64,000 nt of DNA from Bdellovibrio sp. qaytius (GCA_004011035.1 CP025734.1:1262001-1326000), one strand, 5' to 3'; positions 51,824 to 61,965 are shown, counted from the stretch's first letter. Numbers and translations are program-made. The notes: generated by a model not told the origin, from the sequence alone.

Positions 51824-54800
51824 TATTTAAATTCCTTTTTATACTCTAGATCCACGCCGTAGTTACCTTTGTCGTTTTCATTATTTTGAATAATGCTTGT
51901 TTCATTCGTGTCTGTCTGATTTTGATAATTCAAATTCAGTGAATAATCGGGGTGAAACAGCCATTGTAATTTTACTTCATTACTTTGTTGTGAACCGGTC
52001 AAGGGTCTTGAATACGAAGCATTGATTTTTTTAGTTAATTTACGACTGACGACCACCTTAGGTACCGCGATATTTTTAGTCGAATCAACCGAAGGTGCGA
52101 TTTGAACGTTTAAACCTAATTTTTCTTGAATCTGTTTATTGAATTTCGATTGGTTAGAAAGGGCCGCAATCACTTCAAGACCGGTTTGTTTTTGTTGTGT
52201 ATCAGATGTTAGATTTTGATCTTGTTTAGCCGAAGTAAAACCTAAAGCTAATAACGAGAAAATATCATTTTCACTTAATGGGGGTTGCGAAGTCGGCTTA
52301 ATCGCTAATGTTTTAGCTTGGCCTGAGATTAATAAATTAATGTCGTAATCACTTACACGCGAACTGGCATTTAAAAAGATCTCTGGATTTATATCAGCTG
52401 ATTTTTGTTCGCCCGGATTAAAAATCACAAATCCCGTTAAAATATCAAAAGGCTTATCTTTGAAGATCAACTTGCTGCCCTGAGTGAGATCAATACGGCC
52501 TGTAATGATCGGAATCTCTGGCGAGCCTGTGATGCGTAGTTCACCGATGGCTGTACCTTCTAAGATCGAATTCTTGACGATAATGCCTTTAGGAAATTTC
52601 GGATTAATATCTAAAAGTAACGTGGGGCTTTGTTGGTTCAGCTGTTGTGGCGGTAAGTATCTGCTGGGAGCAAGAGTCAGCTTCATATCGTCTTCACCGC
52701 CAGTGAATTCTTTAGTCACTAGGCCTTGATCGATATTATAATCAATTTTTAAAGTGTAAGGTAACCAGTTGCCTGAGATCTTAACTTTAACTAAACCTGA
52801 AGTTTGTATTTGCGGTGGAAACTCTAAATCAACGCGACTACTTTCAGCCTGGATATTTACATCGATATTTTGTGAACCTAAAAAGTTAACAAACCCAAAA
52901 CCAGTAATCGGTGATTGGTTAAGCTGGGCTTGAACGCTAGAGATAATTAACTTACTTTGAGAAAAATCTAACGAAGCATTAATTTCTTTAATCGGGTATG
53001 GAAAACCCTTTAATTGCACAAGGCCATTTTTTAAAGAGCCATCGCCCGCTAATGATAATTTTTGCGAGTTTAAATTTAAACCGAAATCAAATTCTAAAAG
53101 GCCATTTAGGTTTTCTAAAGCGGGCACTAAAAATTGTAAGGGGCGAAGTAAGATTTTGCCGTTAAAATTTATAATCGAGTTGTGCTGAGTAATATCAACA
53201 GTTTGATCACTTCCGCGTAAGCTAATCGGCGTTAACGATTTTAAACCCGAAGCGAATGTGATCTCGCTTGGTTTTTGTAATTTTAAAGTTTGATTGCTGC
53301 GTTGAAGTAAAAAGTTATTTAACTTAATAAAGCCTTTTAAAGTCGAAAAATCAATTTTTCGTGAATGCAGATCAACTTCGGCCGTTAACAGAGCATTCGT
53401 ATCGACTGCCGGTGGTGGAATCTTAATTAAAGGTAAGAACGTCAGTGGATTTAAATCGCGTAACTGAGCTTTAATAATAAAATCATGTTGCTCTGAAAAA
53501 GGAATTTGAATAGCCGCCTGAGCTTGGCGCCCGAACACTTGGCCGTTAAAGCTTAAGAAATTTCGATTAATAATCAGATCACCTTGGCTTGATAAAAGCG
53601 ATTGGCCTTCGATCGTAAAATCACGCAGTGATGTTTGACCTGAAATTTGAATTTTTTCGATGGTCTCAGTCACTTTGCCAGTCAGTGTGATCAGACCTGT
53701 TGATTTAGGCAGTAATTTAACAAAATGATCAACTTCTTCAGCGCGCAGATTTTGTGAACCAATTTCTAAATTAAAATGAGGCTCGGCTTGTTGAGTGTTG
53801 ATATAGCCACCCACATTGATCTGGCCCGAAGGTTTAGTTAAGACCATGCGATCAAAATTTACTTTTTCGCCAGTAGCTGTCAGGTGAGCTGTTAACTGAT
53901 TAAATGATTCTTCAGCCACAGCGCCGCGATTAAGTTCGGCTTGGAGCGTGTATTGCATTTTCCAGAAATCGAGCGGCCCAGAAAACGTCATGCTGCCTTG
54001 GCCTTGACCGGTCAAAGTAAAAGGTAAGTAGAAACGATCTTTTAAAATTGAAATAATACTTTTACCGTAAAGTTTTGGCAGATTTACTTGGCCCTTAATC
54101 GTTGAATTCTTGAAGTTGATATCAAGATCGCCGTTGTATTGGCTTTGCTCCATATCGCCAACAAGATTGTGTAAACCTAAGCGAGCGGCCTTATAACTTA
54201 AATCACCCGTTAAATTGCCTAAGTGAAACTTATCGATTTCAAAATTTTTCGCATTAATTTTTGCATCGATAATACCGCGATCTGTATTGCCACTGGTTGT
54301 CAGTTCGCCTGAAAGAAGGCCTTTAAGATTAAGGTGAGCTAAATTGTCGATATCAGCTAATTCAAAATTATTAGCTTTGAACTTCATGTCAAAGCCTTCA
54401 TTAAAATCAACTTTACCCGTCGTTGTGAATTCAGACGTATTTAACTTAGCTTGGGCATCGAAGCTTGCACCTTTTAGATTTAAATTAACCTTGCCGTTAA
54501 CAGCCAAAGTTTTTTTAATCTGCACGATGTACTTGTCGTTTTTTAAACTCGATTTAACCCAAATATTTTCAGCATTGATCTTTGTGTCACAATCCGCTTG
54601 AAATGGCATAAGTTGGCCCGCGCAATCACCAGTCACGGTAGCGCTAAAATCAGCCGGAATATTTTTAAGTTCTAGTGAATTAAATAATTTTTGTAAGTTA
54701 AATTTACTGACTTTAACCTGGCTTTTAAATTTAAAAGGTTTTTCTTGTGTAAATTCAACAGAAGTTAAGCTGGCTTCGCCCGCAGGGTGATCTAAATGAA

Positions 54801-55818
54801 TTTCGTCAAAGCGGATATTGTTGTCTTTAAAATCCATTTTAATGTCAGCGTTGCCTAACTTAATAAAATCAAACTTTAGATTTTCAGTCTGTAAGGCAAA
54901 GTTACCAGAATTTTTAGTAAAACCTTCGCCTTGCAATTGGCCAGAAAATTTTAACTGCCCTAAGATTTGTGGCAGTCGTTTATTAGAGGCATCAAAAAAG
55001 TAATAAAAAGGTTTTAAGTTTTCAAAAATTAATGTGCCATTGGTTTTAACGTTAAACTCGGGCTTAATCATCGCCATTTTAAAATTCTTTAAAGTGCCAT
55101 TCGCACTTAAGAATGAGTTTTCTACTTTAGAAGTTAATTTAATGAGCTCAAGCTTATTTTCTGTCAGTTCTGCTTGGGCAGATAAGCGCACAGAAGCGCC
55201 TGTGATTTTTGAGATATTTTTAGTGATCAGTTCGTGTTCAGAATCAGATAAAGAAATTAATAAAGCTTTTTTCTGATTGGCCACAGTTAATAAATCAATA
55301 TTCGAACGAAGTTTTGCTGAAACACTTTGAATATCAAAGTTTAATTCAGTGTCGTTGATAACAATTTTATCGACCGGAATCTTAGGCAATAACTTAAACA
55401 AAGGTTGTAAATCGATTTCTTTATTATCGCTTTTAGGAGTCAGATTTAAAATGGTTTCGTTCAAATTAATTTTTGCATCATCTAAACGTAAGTAAGACAC
55501 ATTTAATTGGCCAATTAATAAATTAAAAGGATCAATCTGCATTCTGATACGAGGTACAGTAACAGTGTTGCTGGCATCTTTATTTAAAGTCACACTCACA
55601 TCACTGGCATAGACCTGCAGTTTAATTAATGAGAAATCGATGGATTTCACATCGATTTGAACCCAGTCCTGCATTTGATTAACTTTTGGAATCTGCGCTT
55701 GAACTGTTTTTAAAACCCAAGGTTTAATTGTGCTCAGCCATAATACGCCTAATAACGCTAATGATATGGCCGGCATTAATGCCAGACTAATTTTAGTCGA
55801 CTTCTTCACGATTTCCAC
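51823..55818 (-). CDS. tamB: TamB-like translocation and assembly protein
   Basis: 1331 residues, close to E. coli TamB (1259). One N-terminal membrane helix (about 12-30) is followed by a long beta-helix-like body built of repeated strands, and the C-terminal DUF490 domain with LRITGSPEIPIITGRIDL, DKPFDILTGFVIFNP and NDIFSLLALGF. It bridges the inner membrane to TamA and moves lipids or barrel proteins to the outer membrane. It is coupled to tamA and overlaps the TPR gene upstream by 13 bases, making a three-gene operon. Confidence 0.85.
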   Translation of the reverse strand: MEIVKKSTKISLALMPAISLALLGVLWLSTIKPWVLKTVQAQIPKVNQMQDWVQIDVKSIDFSLIKLQVYASDVSVTLNKDASNTVTVPRIRMQIDPFNLLIGQLNVSYLRLDDAKINLNETILNLTPKSDNKEIDLQPLFKLLPKIPVDKIVINDTELNFDIQSVSAKLRSNIDLLTVANQKKALLISLSDSEHELITKNISKITGASVRLSAQAELTENKLELIKLTSKVENSFLSANGTLKNFKMAMIKPEFNVKTNGTLIFENLKPFYYFFDASNKRLPQILGQLKFSGQLQGEGFTKNSGNFALQTENLKFDFIKLGNADIKMDFKDNNIRFDEIHLDHPAGEASLTSVEFTQEKPFKFKSQVKVSKFNLQKLFNSLELKNIPADFSATVTGDCAGQLMPFQADCDTKINAENIWVKSSLKNDKYIVQIKKTLAVNGKVNLNLKGASFDAQAKLNTSEFTTTGKVDFNEGFDMKFKANNFELADIDNLAHLNLKGLLSGELTTSGNTDRGIIDAKINAKNFEIDKFHLGNLTGDLSYKAARLGLHNLVGDMEQSQYNGDLDINFKNSTIKGQVNLPKLYGKSIISILKDRFYLPFTLTGQGQGSMTFSGPLDFWKMQYTLQAELNRGAVAEESFNQLTAHLTATGEKVNFDRMVLTKPSGQINVGGYINTQQAEPHFNLEIGSQNLRAEEVDHFVKLLPKSTGLITLTGKVTETIEKIQISGQTSLRDFTIEGQSLLSSQGDLIINRNFLSFNGQVFGRQAQAAIQIPFSEQHDFIIKAQLRDLNPLTFLPLIKIPPPAVDTNALLTAEVDLHSRKIDFSTLKGFIKLNNFLLQRSNQTLKLQKPSEITFASGLKSLTPISLRGSDQTVDITQHNSIINFNGKILLRPLQFLVPALENLNGLLEFDFGLNLNSQKLSLAGDGSLKNGLVQLKGFPYPIKEINASLDFSQSKLIISSVQAQLNQSPITGFGFVNFLGSQNIDVNIQAESSRVDLEFPPQIQTSGLVKVKISGNWLPYTLKIDYNIDQGLVTKEFTGGEDDMKLTLAPSRYLPPQQLNQQSPTLLLDINPKFPKGIIVKNSILEGTAIGELRITGSPEIPIITGRIDLTQGSKLIFKDKPFDILTGFVIFNPGEQKSADINPEIFLNASSRVSDYDINLLISGQAKTLAIKPTSQPPLSENDIFSLLALGFTSAKQDQNLTSDTQQKQTGLEVIAALSNQSKFNKQIQEKLGLNVQIAPSVDSTKNIAVPKVVVSRKLTKKINASYSRPLTGSQQSNEVKLQWLFHPDYSLNLNYQNQTDTNETSIIQNNENDKGNYGVDLEYKKEFK

Positions 55819-56870
55819 TCCACTAAAAGGGCCTCAGCCGAGCGGTAGAACGGAACAACCTGTAAAATACTTTCCATAAGGTGAATGGCTAAATCTTTTT
55901 TGCCAAGACCGTGGTAAGCAATCGCTTTTAAATAGGTGGCGCCAAAAGCAGTATCTGTAGAATGGCTTTCCTGGCTTTCTAAATATTCTAAGATGTGAAG
56001 TAATTCTAAGTATTTTCCGGCTTCTAATAAGGCTTCGGCGCGAAGCCAATTTCTGGCTGAAGTTTCAGGAGCTTTTTCTAAAACATTTAAACAAGCTTCA
56101 TACAATTCAAACTGAAAAGCTAAAATAGCTAAATTATAAAGTTGATCTGGCTGATTCTGTTTTAAGTCATCAGCGATTTTTAAAATGTTCGCATGCATGT
56201 CTTTTAAAAAATCTTCGTTGTTCGCACTTTTATCAAGACTGGTTTTTGATTTAACGATCACACGTTTAGAAATAACGCGCGCTAGGATTTCATCGGCCTT
56301 TTTTTCTAAGTGAGCTTGTTTTAATAATCCGATTTCTAAATCTTGCGGATAAAGTTTCGTTAATTGCTGAATAATGTTTTCTTCTTGCTCTTGCAATTGC
56401 GCCGTACGGTAGTGATTCAGTTGTTCGATCAATCTTGTTTTTTGACGTAGACGATCTTCGGTGTAATTTTTTTGAATCTCTTTGTGCTCTTTAGCCACTT
56501 GAACTGAAAATGTTTTTACAAAGGCCTGTTGTAAAGCTGTGGCTTCGAACGGTTGTTTTTCGATGATTTCTTCGCAAACTTCAAAAGCTTGGTCTGTAAG
56601 GGGTTTGTTTTGCTTAACTAAGGCTTCAATTAAAAAACCTGTCGGAAACAAACCGATCTTTCCGCGCTGAACACATTTTACATATAATTTTTTAAGTAAA
56701 TCGAATCGGCCACAGGTGATTAAAAAATGCGAAAGCCCTTCAATCTCTGAAGGGCTTAGGACTTCCATTTTTTCGTATTTAGCGACTAGCTCTCGGCTGA
56801 CATACTCGGTTGAGGTGCCTTCCTGAAAGTAGTTGTGAATCTCGATTTCGAGACTGTTAGTTCCTGCCAA
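55806..56870 (-). CDS. TPR-like helical protein encoded ahead of tamB
   Basis: 354 residues, no signal peptide. Helical hairpins throughout, with TPR-like units near the C-terminus (YNLAILAFQFELYEACLNVLEKA, YLKAIAYHGLGKKDLAIHLMESIL). It overlaps the tamB start by 13 bases, so they are co-translated. The gene may help envelope assembly, but the cytoplasmic location makes a direct role with TamB uncertain. Confidence 0.6.
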   Translation of the reverse strand: MAGTNSLEIEIHNYFQEGTSTEYVSRELVAKYEKMEVLSPSEIEGLSHFLITCGRFDLLKKLYVKCVQRGKIGLFPTGFLIEALVKQNKPLTDQAFEVCEEIIEKQPFEATALQQAFVKTFSVQVAKEHKEIQKNYTEDRLRQKTRLIEQLNHYRTAQLQEQEENIIQQLTKLYPQDLEIGLLKQAHLEKKADEILARVISKRVIVKSKTSLDKSANNEDFLKDMHANILKIADDLKQNQPDQLYNLAILAFQFELYEACLNVLEKAPETSARNWLRAEALLEAGKYLELLHILEYLESQESHSTDTAFGATYLKAIAYHGLGKKDLAIHLMESILQVVPFYRSAEALLVEWKS

Positions 56871-56906
56871 AACGCATCCTTGTTAAAGCAAATGAAATTG
56901 AAAAAA

Positions 56907-57473
56907 CTATTTCTGACTGACGCGTTCTACGTAAGCGTCTTCAGTTGTATCAATTCTTAAAGTGTCACCTTCATTGATATGAAGAGGAACGTTAACAACT
57001 AAGCCAGTTTCCATAGTCGCTTGCTTAGTAGCTCCTGTTACGCGGTCACCTTTGATGCCAGGCTCAGTTTGAGCAACCTTCATGTTGATCGCTTTAGGAA
57101 ACTCAACATTCACTGGTTTGTCATTGTAGATTGTAATGAACACAGCCAAGTTTTCGATTAAGTAATTTTTTGCATCGCCAACTTCGTGATCCATCATGCA
57201 AATTTGTTCGAAAGAAGTTTGGTTCATGAAGTTGTAACCGTTGTCGTCTTTGTATAAGAACGTCATCTCGATATTTTCAACGTTAGGTACTTCAAATTTT
57301 TCGCCAGATTTAAAAGTGCGCTCAAGATTTTGACCCGTTAACATATTTCTTAGTTTAGTTCTTGAGAACTGATTTCCTTTTCCAGGTTTAACGTGTTGGA
57401 AATCAACGATCACATAAGGATTGCCTTCAACCATGATTTTTAAATTTTTTCTAAAATCTGCCGTTTCGTACAT
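56907..57473 (-). CDS. efp: Translation elongation factor P
   Basis: 188 residues with the three-domain EF-P plan. The KOW-like N-domain has VIVDFQHVKPGKGNQFSRTKLRNM with K32 at the tip (equivalent to E. coli K34, the site of beta-lysylation), followed by OB-fold domains ending INEGDTLRIDTTEDAYVERV. It relieves ribosome stalling at polyproline. The PGKG tip keeps the modified-Lys form, so an EpmA-like modifier would be expected elsewhere. Confidence 0.95.
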   Translation of the reverse strand: MYETADFRKNLKIMVEGNPYVIVDFQHVKPGKGNQFSRTKLRNMLTGQNLERTFKSGEKFEVPNVENIEMTFLYKDDNGYNFMNQTSFEQICMMDHEVGDAKNYLIENLAVFITIYNDKPVNVEFPKAINMKVAQTEPGIKGDRVTGATKQATMETGLVVNVPLHINEGDTLRIDTTEDAYVERVSQK

Positions 57474-57527
57474 ACATACTCCAAAGTATTATTTATTAAA
57501 TATTGAATAAGTTTATATGCTTACGAG

Positions 57528-58397
57528 CTAATTGTGAACTAATCGCTCGTTTTGAAGCTTGATTATTCTGCGCAGCAATAATTCGAGAGCTTTTTGTTTT
57601 TTCTCGATGATCAGAGCTTTTTTAGATTCAGAAATTTTACCTTCAACTTTAGGGCGTATTTTTTCAGCAGTTTCATACTGCGAAAGTTTTAATAAACGCG
57701 ATTCGATTTCAGAATGAGCACCGAATTCATTTTTGCATTCATAAAGCAATTTAAGCGCTTTGGCGTAATCTTGGCGCATAGAAAAGGCATCAATTAAAGA
57801 AAGAATACGCTCTAGTTTAGGTGAAGTTTGCCCAAAGGGAGCCGTTTCTAAAGGCTTCTCGGGCTCAGGCATTTTGGCAACTTTGTTCAGTGAATGAGCT
57901 GAAAAATCACTATCAGCATCGATGTCTTCATCAGAAGTGAGCATCTCTAATTTTGCCACTGCTTTACGCGCCACCGGGTGAGTGGCATTAAACATTAATA
58001 CTTTTTTAAAATCGGCTAAGGCTAATTTATGTTTACCCATGCGCACATAAAGATCGGCGCGCATAAGGTAAGCTTGCCAATTTTGCGGAGCTAAACGAAT
58101 CGATTTACCAAGCAAAGCTTCAGCTTCTGGAAAATGATTTCTTGTTTTTAAAATGCGAGTCAGAATTAACATTCCGCTGACTGAATTCGGATGAAAATGT
58201 AAACCTTTTTGAAGCACATCATAGGCTTCATCAGTCATTTCTTTTTCTAAATATAAATCAGCTAATTGGGGGAATGCGAGCGAGCGAGGATTGTTCTCAA
58301 GTTCAGCTTGTAGGCTCTCGATTTTCTTCGTAGATAGGTTTTCGCTGTTACCTTTTTTAGGCATTCCATCTTGTGTCATCTGAGAATATTCTGGCAT
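57528..58397 (-). CDS. TPR-repeat protein
   Basis: 289 residues from ATG 58397; an in-frame start at 58508 would overlap ruvC. Three or more TPR units: PQLADLYLEKEMTDEAYDVLQKGLHFHPNS and LMRADLYVRMGKHKLALADFKKVLMFN. An acidic linker (about 165-185) and a helical end follow. No signal peptide. It is divergent from ruvC, with 41 bases between, so the two share a small promoter region. Partner unknown. Confidence 0.65.
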   Translation of the reverse strand: MPEYSQMTQDGMPKKGNSENLSTKKIESLQAELENNPRSLAFPQLADLYLEKEMTDEAYDVLQKGLHFHPNSVSGMLILTRILKTRNHFPEAEALLGKSIRLAPQNWQAYLMRADLYVRMGKHKLALADFKKVLMFNATHPVARKAVAKLEMLTSDEDIDADSDFSAHSLNKVAKMPEPEKPLETAPFGQTSPKLERILSLIDAFSMRQDYAKALKLLYECKNEFGAHSEIESRLLKLSQYETAEKIRPKVEGKISESKKALIIEKKQKALELLLRRIIKLQNERLVHN

Positions 58398-58438
58398 TAT
58401 ATTAATTGTGCTGCAAGCTGATATATACGTAATGATAG

Positions 58439-58939
58439 GTGAGTATGATAATTTTAGGAATTGACCCCGGTTCAAGATTTTTAGGTTTTGCAGCGCTTGA
58501 AGTTTCAAGCCAGCAGCCTCTTATCATGAAGCCACTTGAATACGGTGTTCTTAAATTTAATGCCGACGAAAACTTAAGCCAACGTTTGTTAGAAATTGGC
58601 CAAGGCATCGCAGATCTGATGAAGAGTTACAAACCAGATCACATGTCGCTCGAGAAAATCTTTTTAGGTAAAAATGCAGATAGCGCTTTTAAATTAGGTC
58701 ACGCTCGTGGCGTGGTGATTTATGAAGCTTTAAGAGCCGGTGTCGAAGTTCACGAGTACGCAACGCGTGTAGTGAAAAAAGGCATCACAGGCAACGGTGG
58801 AGCAGAAAAAGAGCATGTGCGCCTTGTCGTACAAAATCTTTTAAAACTTCCGCCGGTTAAATCTTTAGATGCGTCTGACGCCTTGGCGATGGCCTGTTAT
58901 CATGCTACACAATTACGTTTTCGGAGGATCACTGCATGA
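58439..58939 (+). CDS. ruvC: Holliday-junction endonuclease RuvC
   Basis: 166 residues, full length: IILGIDPGSRFLGFAALE with the first catalytic Asp, SLEKIFLGKNADSAFKLGHARGV with Glu, and ASDALAMACYHA with the last acidic pair. It cuts Holliday junctions symmetrically. GTG 58439 or ATG 58445 (MIILGIDPGS) could start; the short form matches other RuvC proteins. Its stop overlaps ruvA by 4 bases (ATGA). Confidence 0.95.
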   Translation: MSMIILGIDPGSRFLGFAALEVSSQQPLIMKPLEYGVLKFNADENLSQRLLEIGQGIADLMKSYKPDHMSLEKIFLGKNADSAFKLGHARGVVIYEALRAGVEVHEYATRVVKKGITGNGGAEKEHVRLVVQNLLKLPPVKSLDASDALAMACYHATQLRFRRITA

Positions 58940-59526
58940 TCGGGTTTTTAGAAGGTACAGTTTTTGATGTCACGACCGATAACTTAATTTTAAAAGTTAA
59001 CGGCGTAGGTTACGAGATTCTTACGACAACACAAACACTATCTGACGCTCAAGTTCTGATGGGCCAAACTCTACCGTTATGGATTTATTCTCATGTGCGT
59101 GAAGATGCGTTTTCTTTATTTGGTTTTTTAACTAAACCTGAAAAAGAATTTTTCATGCAACTTTTAAAAGTAAATGGCATTGGTCCAAAGATGGCGTTAA
59201 CAGCGATGTCTGGTGCACCGATGGCGCAAATCCAAATGTGGATCGAAGCCGGTGATGCAAAAGCATTATCAGGGCTTCCTAAAATCGGTAAAAAAACCGC
59301 TGAACAAATTGTTTTAACTTTGCAGGGTAAACTTGTGATCATTGAAACTAAAGGCAAAGCGGGTGTTAAATCTCGTCCTGAAACACACAGACAAATTGCT
59401 TCAGCATTAGTAAATCTTGGTTTTAAATCTAACCTCGTTGATCAGTATATTGATACTGTTCCTGCAAGCTTGACTTTAGAAGACGGAGTACGCCAAGGTC
59501 TTCAAAAACTTTCAGGACAACTATAG
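58936..59526 (+). CDS. ruvA: Holliday-junction branch-migration subunit RuvA
   Basis: 196 residues. OB-fold start MIGFLEGTVFDVTTDNLILKVNGVGYEI, two HhH motifs (LKVNGIGPKMALTAMS and LSGLPKIGKKTAEQIV) and a C-terminal domain that binds RuvB. It is the tetramer that holds the four-way junction. It is translated by coupling from ruvC and followed by ruvB. Confidence 0.95.
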   Translation: MIGFLEGTVFDVTTDNLILKVNGVGYEILTTTQTLSDAQVLMGQTLPLWIYSHVREDAFSLFGFLTKPEKEFFMQLLKVNGIGPKMALTAMSGAPMAQIQMWIEAGDAKALSGLPKIGKKTAEQIVLTLQGKLVIIETKGKAGVKSRPETHRQIASALVNLGFKSNLVDQYIDTVPASLTLEDGVRQGLQKLSGQL

Positions 59527-59553
59527 TAAGTGCGCAGCACTTCAGAGGAACAG

Positions 59554-60552
59554 ATGACACGCATTATTGAATCAGGCCAATTTGAAGTCGAAACAAAATG
59601 GGAAAACAAACTGCGTCCGCAAAAGTTTGAAGATTTTCCGGGGCAAACTGATGTTAAAGAAAAAATTAAAGTTTTCTTACAAGCGGCTAAGAACCGCCAA
59701 GAACCTTTAGATCATACTTTATTATTTGGCCCTCCAGGTTTAGGTAAAACAACTCTAGCGCAAATTATCGCCCATGAGTTAGACGTTGAAATTAAAATCA
59801 CTTCAGCTCCGGCGATTGATAAAAAAGGTGATTTAGCAGCGATTTTAACAAGCTTAAAACCTTATTCTATTTTATTTATCGACGAGATTCATCGTTTGCA
59901 CACTTCGATTGAAGAGTATTTATATACAGCGATGGAAGATTATTACATTGATATCGTCACCGGTGAAGGCTTAGGCGCTATGTCGATGAAATTTCAATTA
60001 GCTCCGTTTACTTTAATCGGAGCGACAACGCGCGCCGGGTTATTAGATAATCCGTTTCGTGATCGTTTCGGTATTCAAGAGCGTTTACAATTTTATGATA
60101 AAGAATCTTTACAGCAAATTTTAATTCGTTCTGCGAAATTATTAGAATTAGAAATGGTGCCCGAGGGCGCTGAAGAAATTGCTCGTCGTGCTCGCGGTAC
60201 TCCGCGTGTGGCGAATCGTTTGTTAAAACGTGTGCGTGATTACGCGCAAGTTAAAGGCGACGGCACAGTCACAAAAAAAATCGCTTTATACGCACTTGAT
60301 CAATTGGGTGTTGATAAGCACGGTCTTGATGATATGGATCGTCGTATTTTAAAATTAATGTCAGAAAAATATGAAGGCGGCCCCGTGGGCATCGAAACGA
60401 TGGCTTCAGCTTTAGGTGAAGACCGCGAAACGTTAGAAGAAGTTTACGAGCCATTCTTAATTCAAGAAGGCTTAATTCAGAAAACTCCTCGCGGAAGAGT
60501 TCTGACGAGTTATTCTAAACAGCTTGATCTTTTTAAAGCTGCGGAGACTTAA
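59554..60552 (+). CDS. ruvB: Holliday-junction branch-migration ATPase RuvB
   Basis: 332 residues from ATG 59554. AGAGGAA lies just upstream; an in-frame GTG at 59530 has no site. Walker A GPPGLGKTT (59-67), Walker B LFIDEIH, sensor and arginine-finger region (GATTRAGLLDNPFRDRFG), and a C-terminal winged helix (YEGGPVGIETMASALGEDRETLEEVYEPFLIQ). It is the hexameric motor of junction branch migration with RuvA. Last of the ruvCAB trio. Confidence 0.95.
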   Translation: MTRIIESGQFEVETKWENKLRPQKFEDFPGQTDVKEKIKVFLQAAKNRQEPLDHTLLFGPPGLGKTTLAQIIAHELDVEIKITSAPAIDKKGDLAAILTSLKPYSILFIDEIHRLHTSIEEYLYTAMEDYYIDIVTGEGLGAMSMKFQLAPFTLIGATTRAGLLDNPFRDRFGIQERLQFYDKESLQQILIRSAKLLELEMVPEGAEEIARRARGTPRVANRLLKRVRDYAQVKGDGTVTKKIALYALDQLGVDKHGLDDMDRRILKLMSEKYEGGPVGIETMASALGEDRETLEEVYEPFLIQEGLIQKTPRGRVLTSYSKQLDLFKAAET

Positions 60553-60581
60553 GTTAAGCCGAAGGCTTGCAAGGATTAATA

Positions 60582-61487
60582 ATGTTTTTTCAAAAGACTA
60601 TTCGTAAAACTGTAGAAGTCAAAGGCGTAGGTATTCACTCTGGTGAGCCCTGCACATTACGTTTTAAACCAGCACCAGCTAATACGGGCGTTTATTTTAT
60701 TCGCGCGGATTTACCAGGTAAACCGTTTTTAAAAGTATCAGCCACAAATGTTCAAGCGGTCAGTTACCAAACCGTTGTGGGCGGCGATATGTTTAAAGTG
60801 GCCACGATTGAACACTGCGTTTCATCTTTATCAGCTTTAAGAATTGATAATATTTATATCGAATTAGATGGCCCAGAAATTCCGATTTGTGATGGCAGTT
60901 CAATTTATTTCACGCAAGCTTTAATGAATGCTGAATTGATCGAATTAGATGAGCCTAGAAAATACTGTTATATCACTGAACCCATTAGTTATTCTGAAGG
61001 TGATAAACATGCTTACGTGTTGCCATACCACGGTTTAAGAATCGCTGTGACGATTGATTTTCCACACCCAGTGATTGGTAGAGAAACAATCGATTTAGAA
61101 ATCACCGAGCAATCTTTCGCTCGTGAAATTGCACCTGCTAGAACATTCGGATTTTTAAAAGATGTTGAACAGTTAAAAGCTTCGGGCCTAGCCAAAGGTG
61201 GATCATTAGATAACTGTATCGTGTTAGATGATACAAAAGTGATTAACCCCGATGGTTTACGCTATAAAGATGAATTCGTTCGTCATAAAGTTTTAGATGC
61301 CTTAGGTGATTTAGTGACTTTAGAAATGCCCTTAATGGGCCATTTGATTTTACACAAAGCTGGTCACGATATTATGAATAAGTTAGTTCATAAAATCGTA
61401 TCGCAACCGCAAAGTTATCGTTTTGTTGAACTTGGTGCTGACGTATCCAGTGAGATGAAAAAATTCTCGCAGTGGAGCGTGAGTTAA
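60582..61487 (+). CDS. lpxC: UDP-3-O-acyl-N-acetylglucosamine deacetylase
   Basis: 301 residues from ATG 60582 (AAGGA upstream; an in-frame TTG at 60567 is less likely). Zinc and catalytic marks are TIEHCVSSLSAL, EFVRHKVLDALGDL and GHLILHKAGHDIMN. It performs the committed step of lipid A synthesis, so the cell makes lipopolysaccharide. It follows ruvB and overlaps nothing, and is followed two bases on by a NUDIX gene on the same strand, so it is probably in the ruv-lpxC-nudix transcript. Confidence 0.95.
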   Translation: MFFQKTIRKTVEVKGVGIHSGEPCTLRFKPAPANTGVYFIRADLPGKPFLKVSATNVQAVSYQTVVGGDMFKVATIEHCVSSLSALRIDNIYIELDGPEIPICDGSSIYFTQALMNAELIELDEPRKYCYITEPISYSEGDKHAYVLPYHGLRIAVTIDFPHPVIGRETIDLEITEQSFAREIAPARTFGFLKDVEQLKASGLAKGGSLDNCIVLDDTKVINPDGLRYKDEFVRHKVLDALGDLVTLEMPLMGHLILHKAGHDIMNKLVHKIVSQPQSYRFVELGADVSSEMKKFSQWSVS

Positions 61488-61489
61488 CC

Positions 61490-61924
61490 ATGGGAACAAA
61501 ACTCCTTCCAGCGGCTGATGTTTTTGTTTTAAATTCTGAAAATAAAGTTTTATTAGTTAAAAGAACCGATAACGGTTTTTGGTGTTTACCAGGTGGCAAG
61601 CAAGACCTTGGCGAAACACCAGCGCAATGTGCTGCGCGCGAATGTTTTGAAGAGTCAGGTTATAAAGTAAAAATCACCGGCCTATTGGGTGTGTACAGCA
61701 CACAGTGCTACGAATACAAAAACTATCCTTGGAAAGACAACGAATTTTGTCATGTCTGTTACCGCGGCGAAATCATCGGCGGCGAACCTACTTTATCATC
61801 AGAAACCAGCGAAATAGGTTGGTTTGCTGAAAACGAAATTCCACCTCTATCAGACGGCCACGACGTGCGCATCGCCTACGGTTTCAAAATGCGTAACGTG
61901 CAGTTCAACGGTCACTTCGAGTAA
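61490..61924 (+). CDS. NUDIX hydrolase
   Basis: 144 residues from ATG 61490, two bases after the lpxC stop. The NUDIX box runs from G36 to Y58 with GxxxxxE and REUxEExGU complete (GGKQDLGE, then RECFEESGY). The core hydrolyses nucleoside diphosphates linked to another group. The family cannot name the substrate. Position after lpxC suggests removal of a UDP-sugar or nucleotide by-product, but that is inference. Confidence 0.8.
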   Translation: MGTKLLPAADVFVLNSENKVLLVKRTDNGFWCLPGGKQDLGETPAQCAARECFEESGYKVKITGLLGVYSTQCYEYKNYPWKDNEFCHVCYRGEIIGGEPTLSSETSEIGWFAENEIPPLSDGHDVRIAYGFKMRNVQFNGHFE

Positions 61925-61965
61925 ATAATTAGTGATCACTGCTTTTGCCGGAAGTTGACCGTCGT

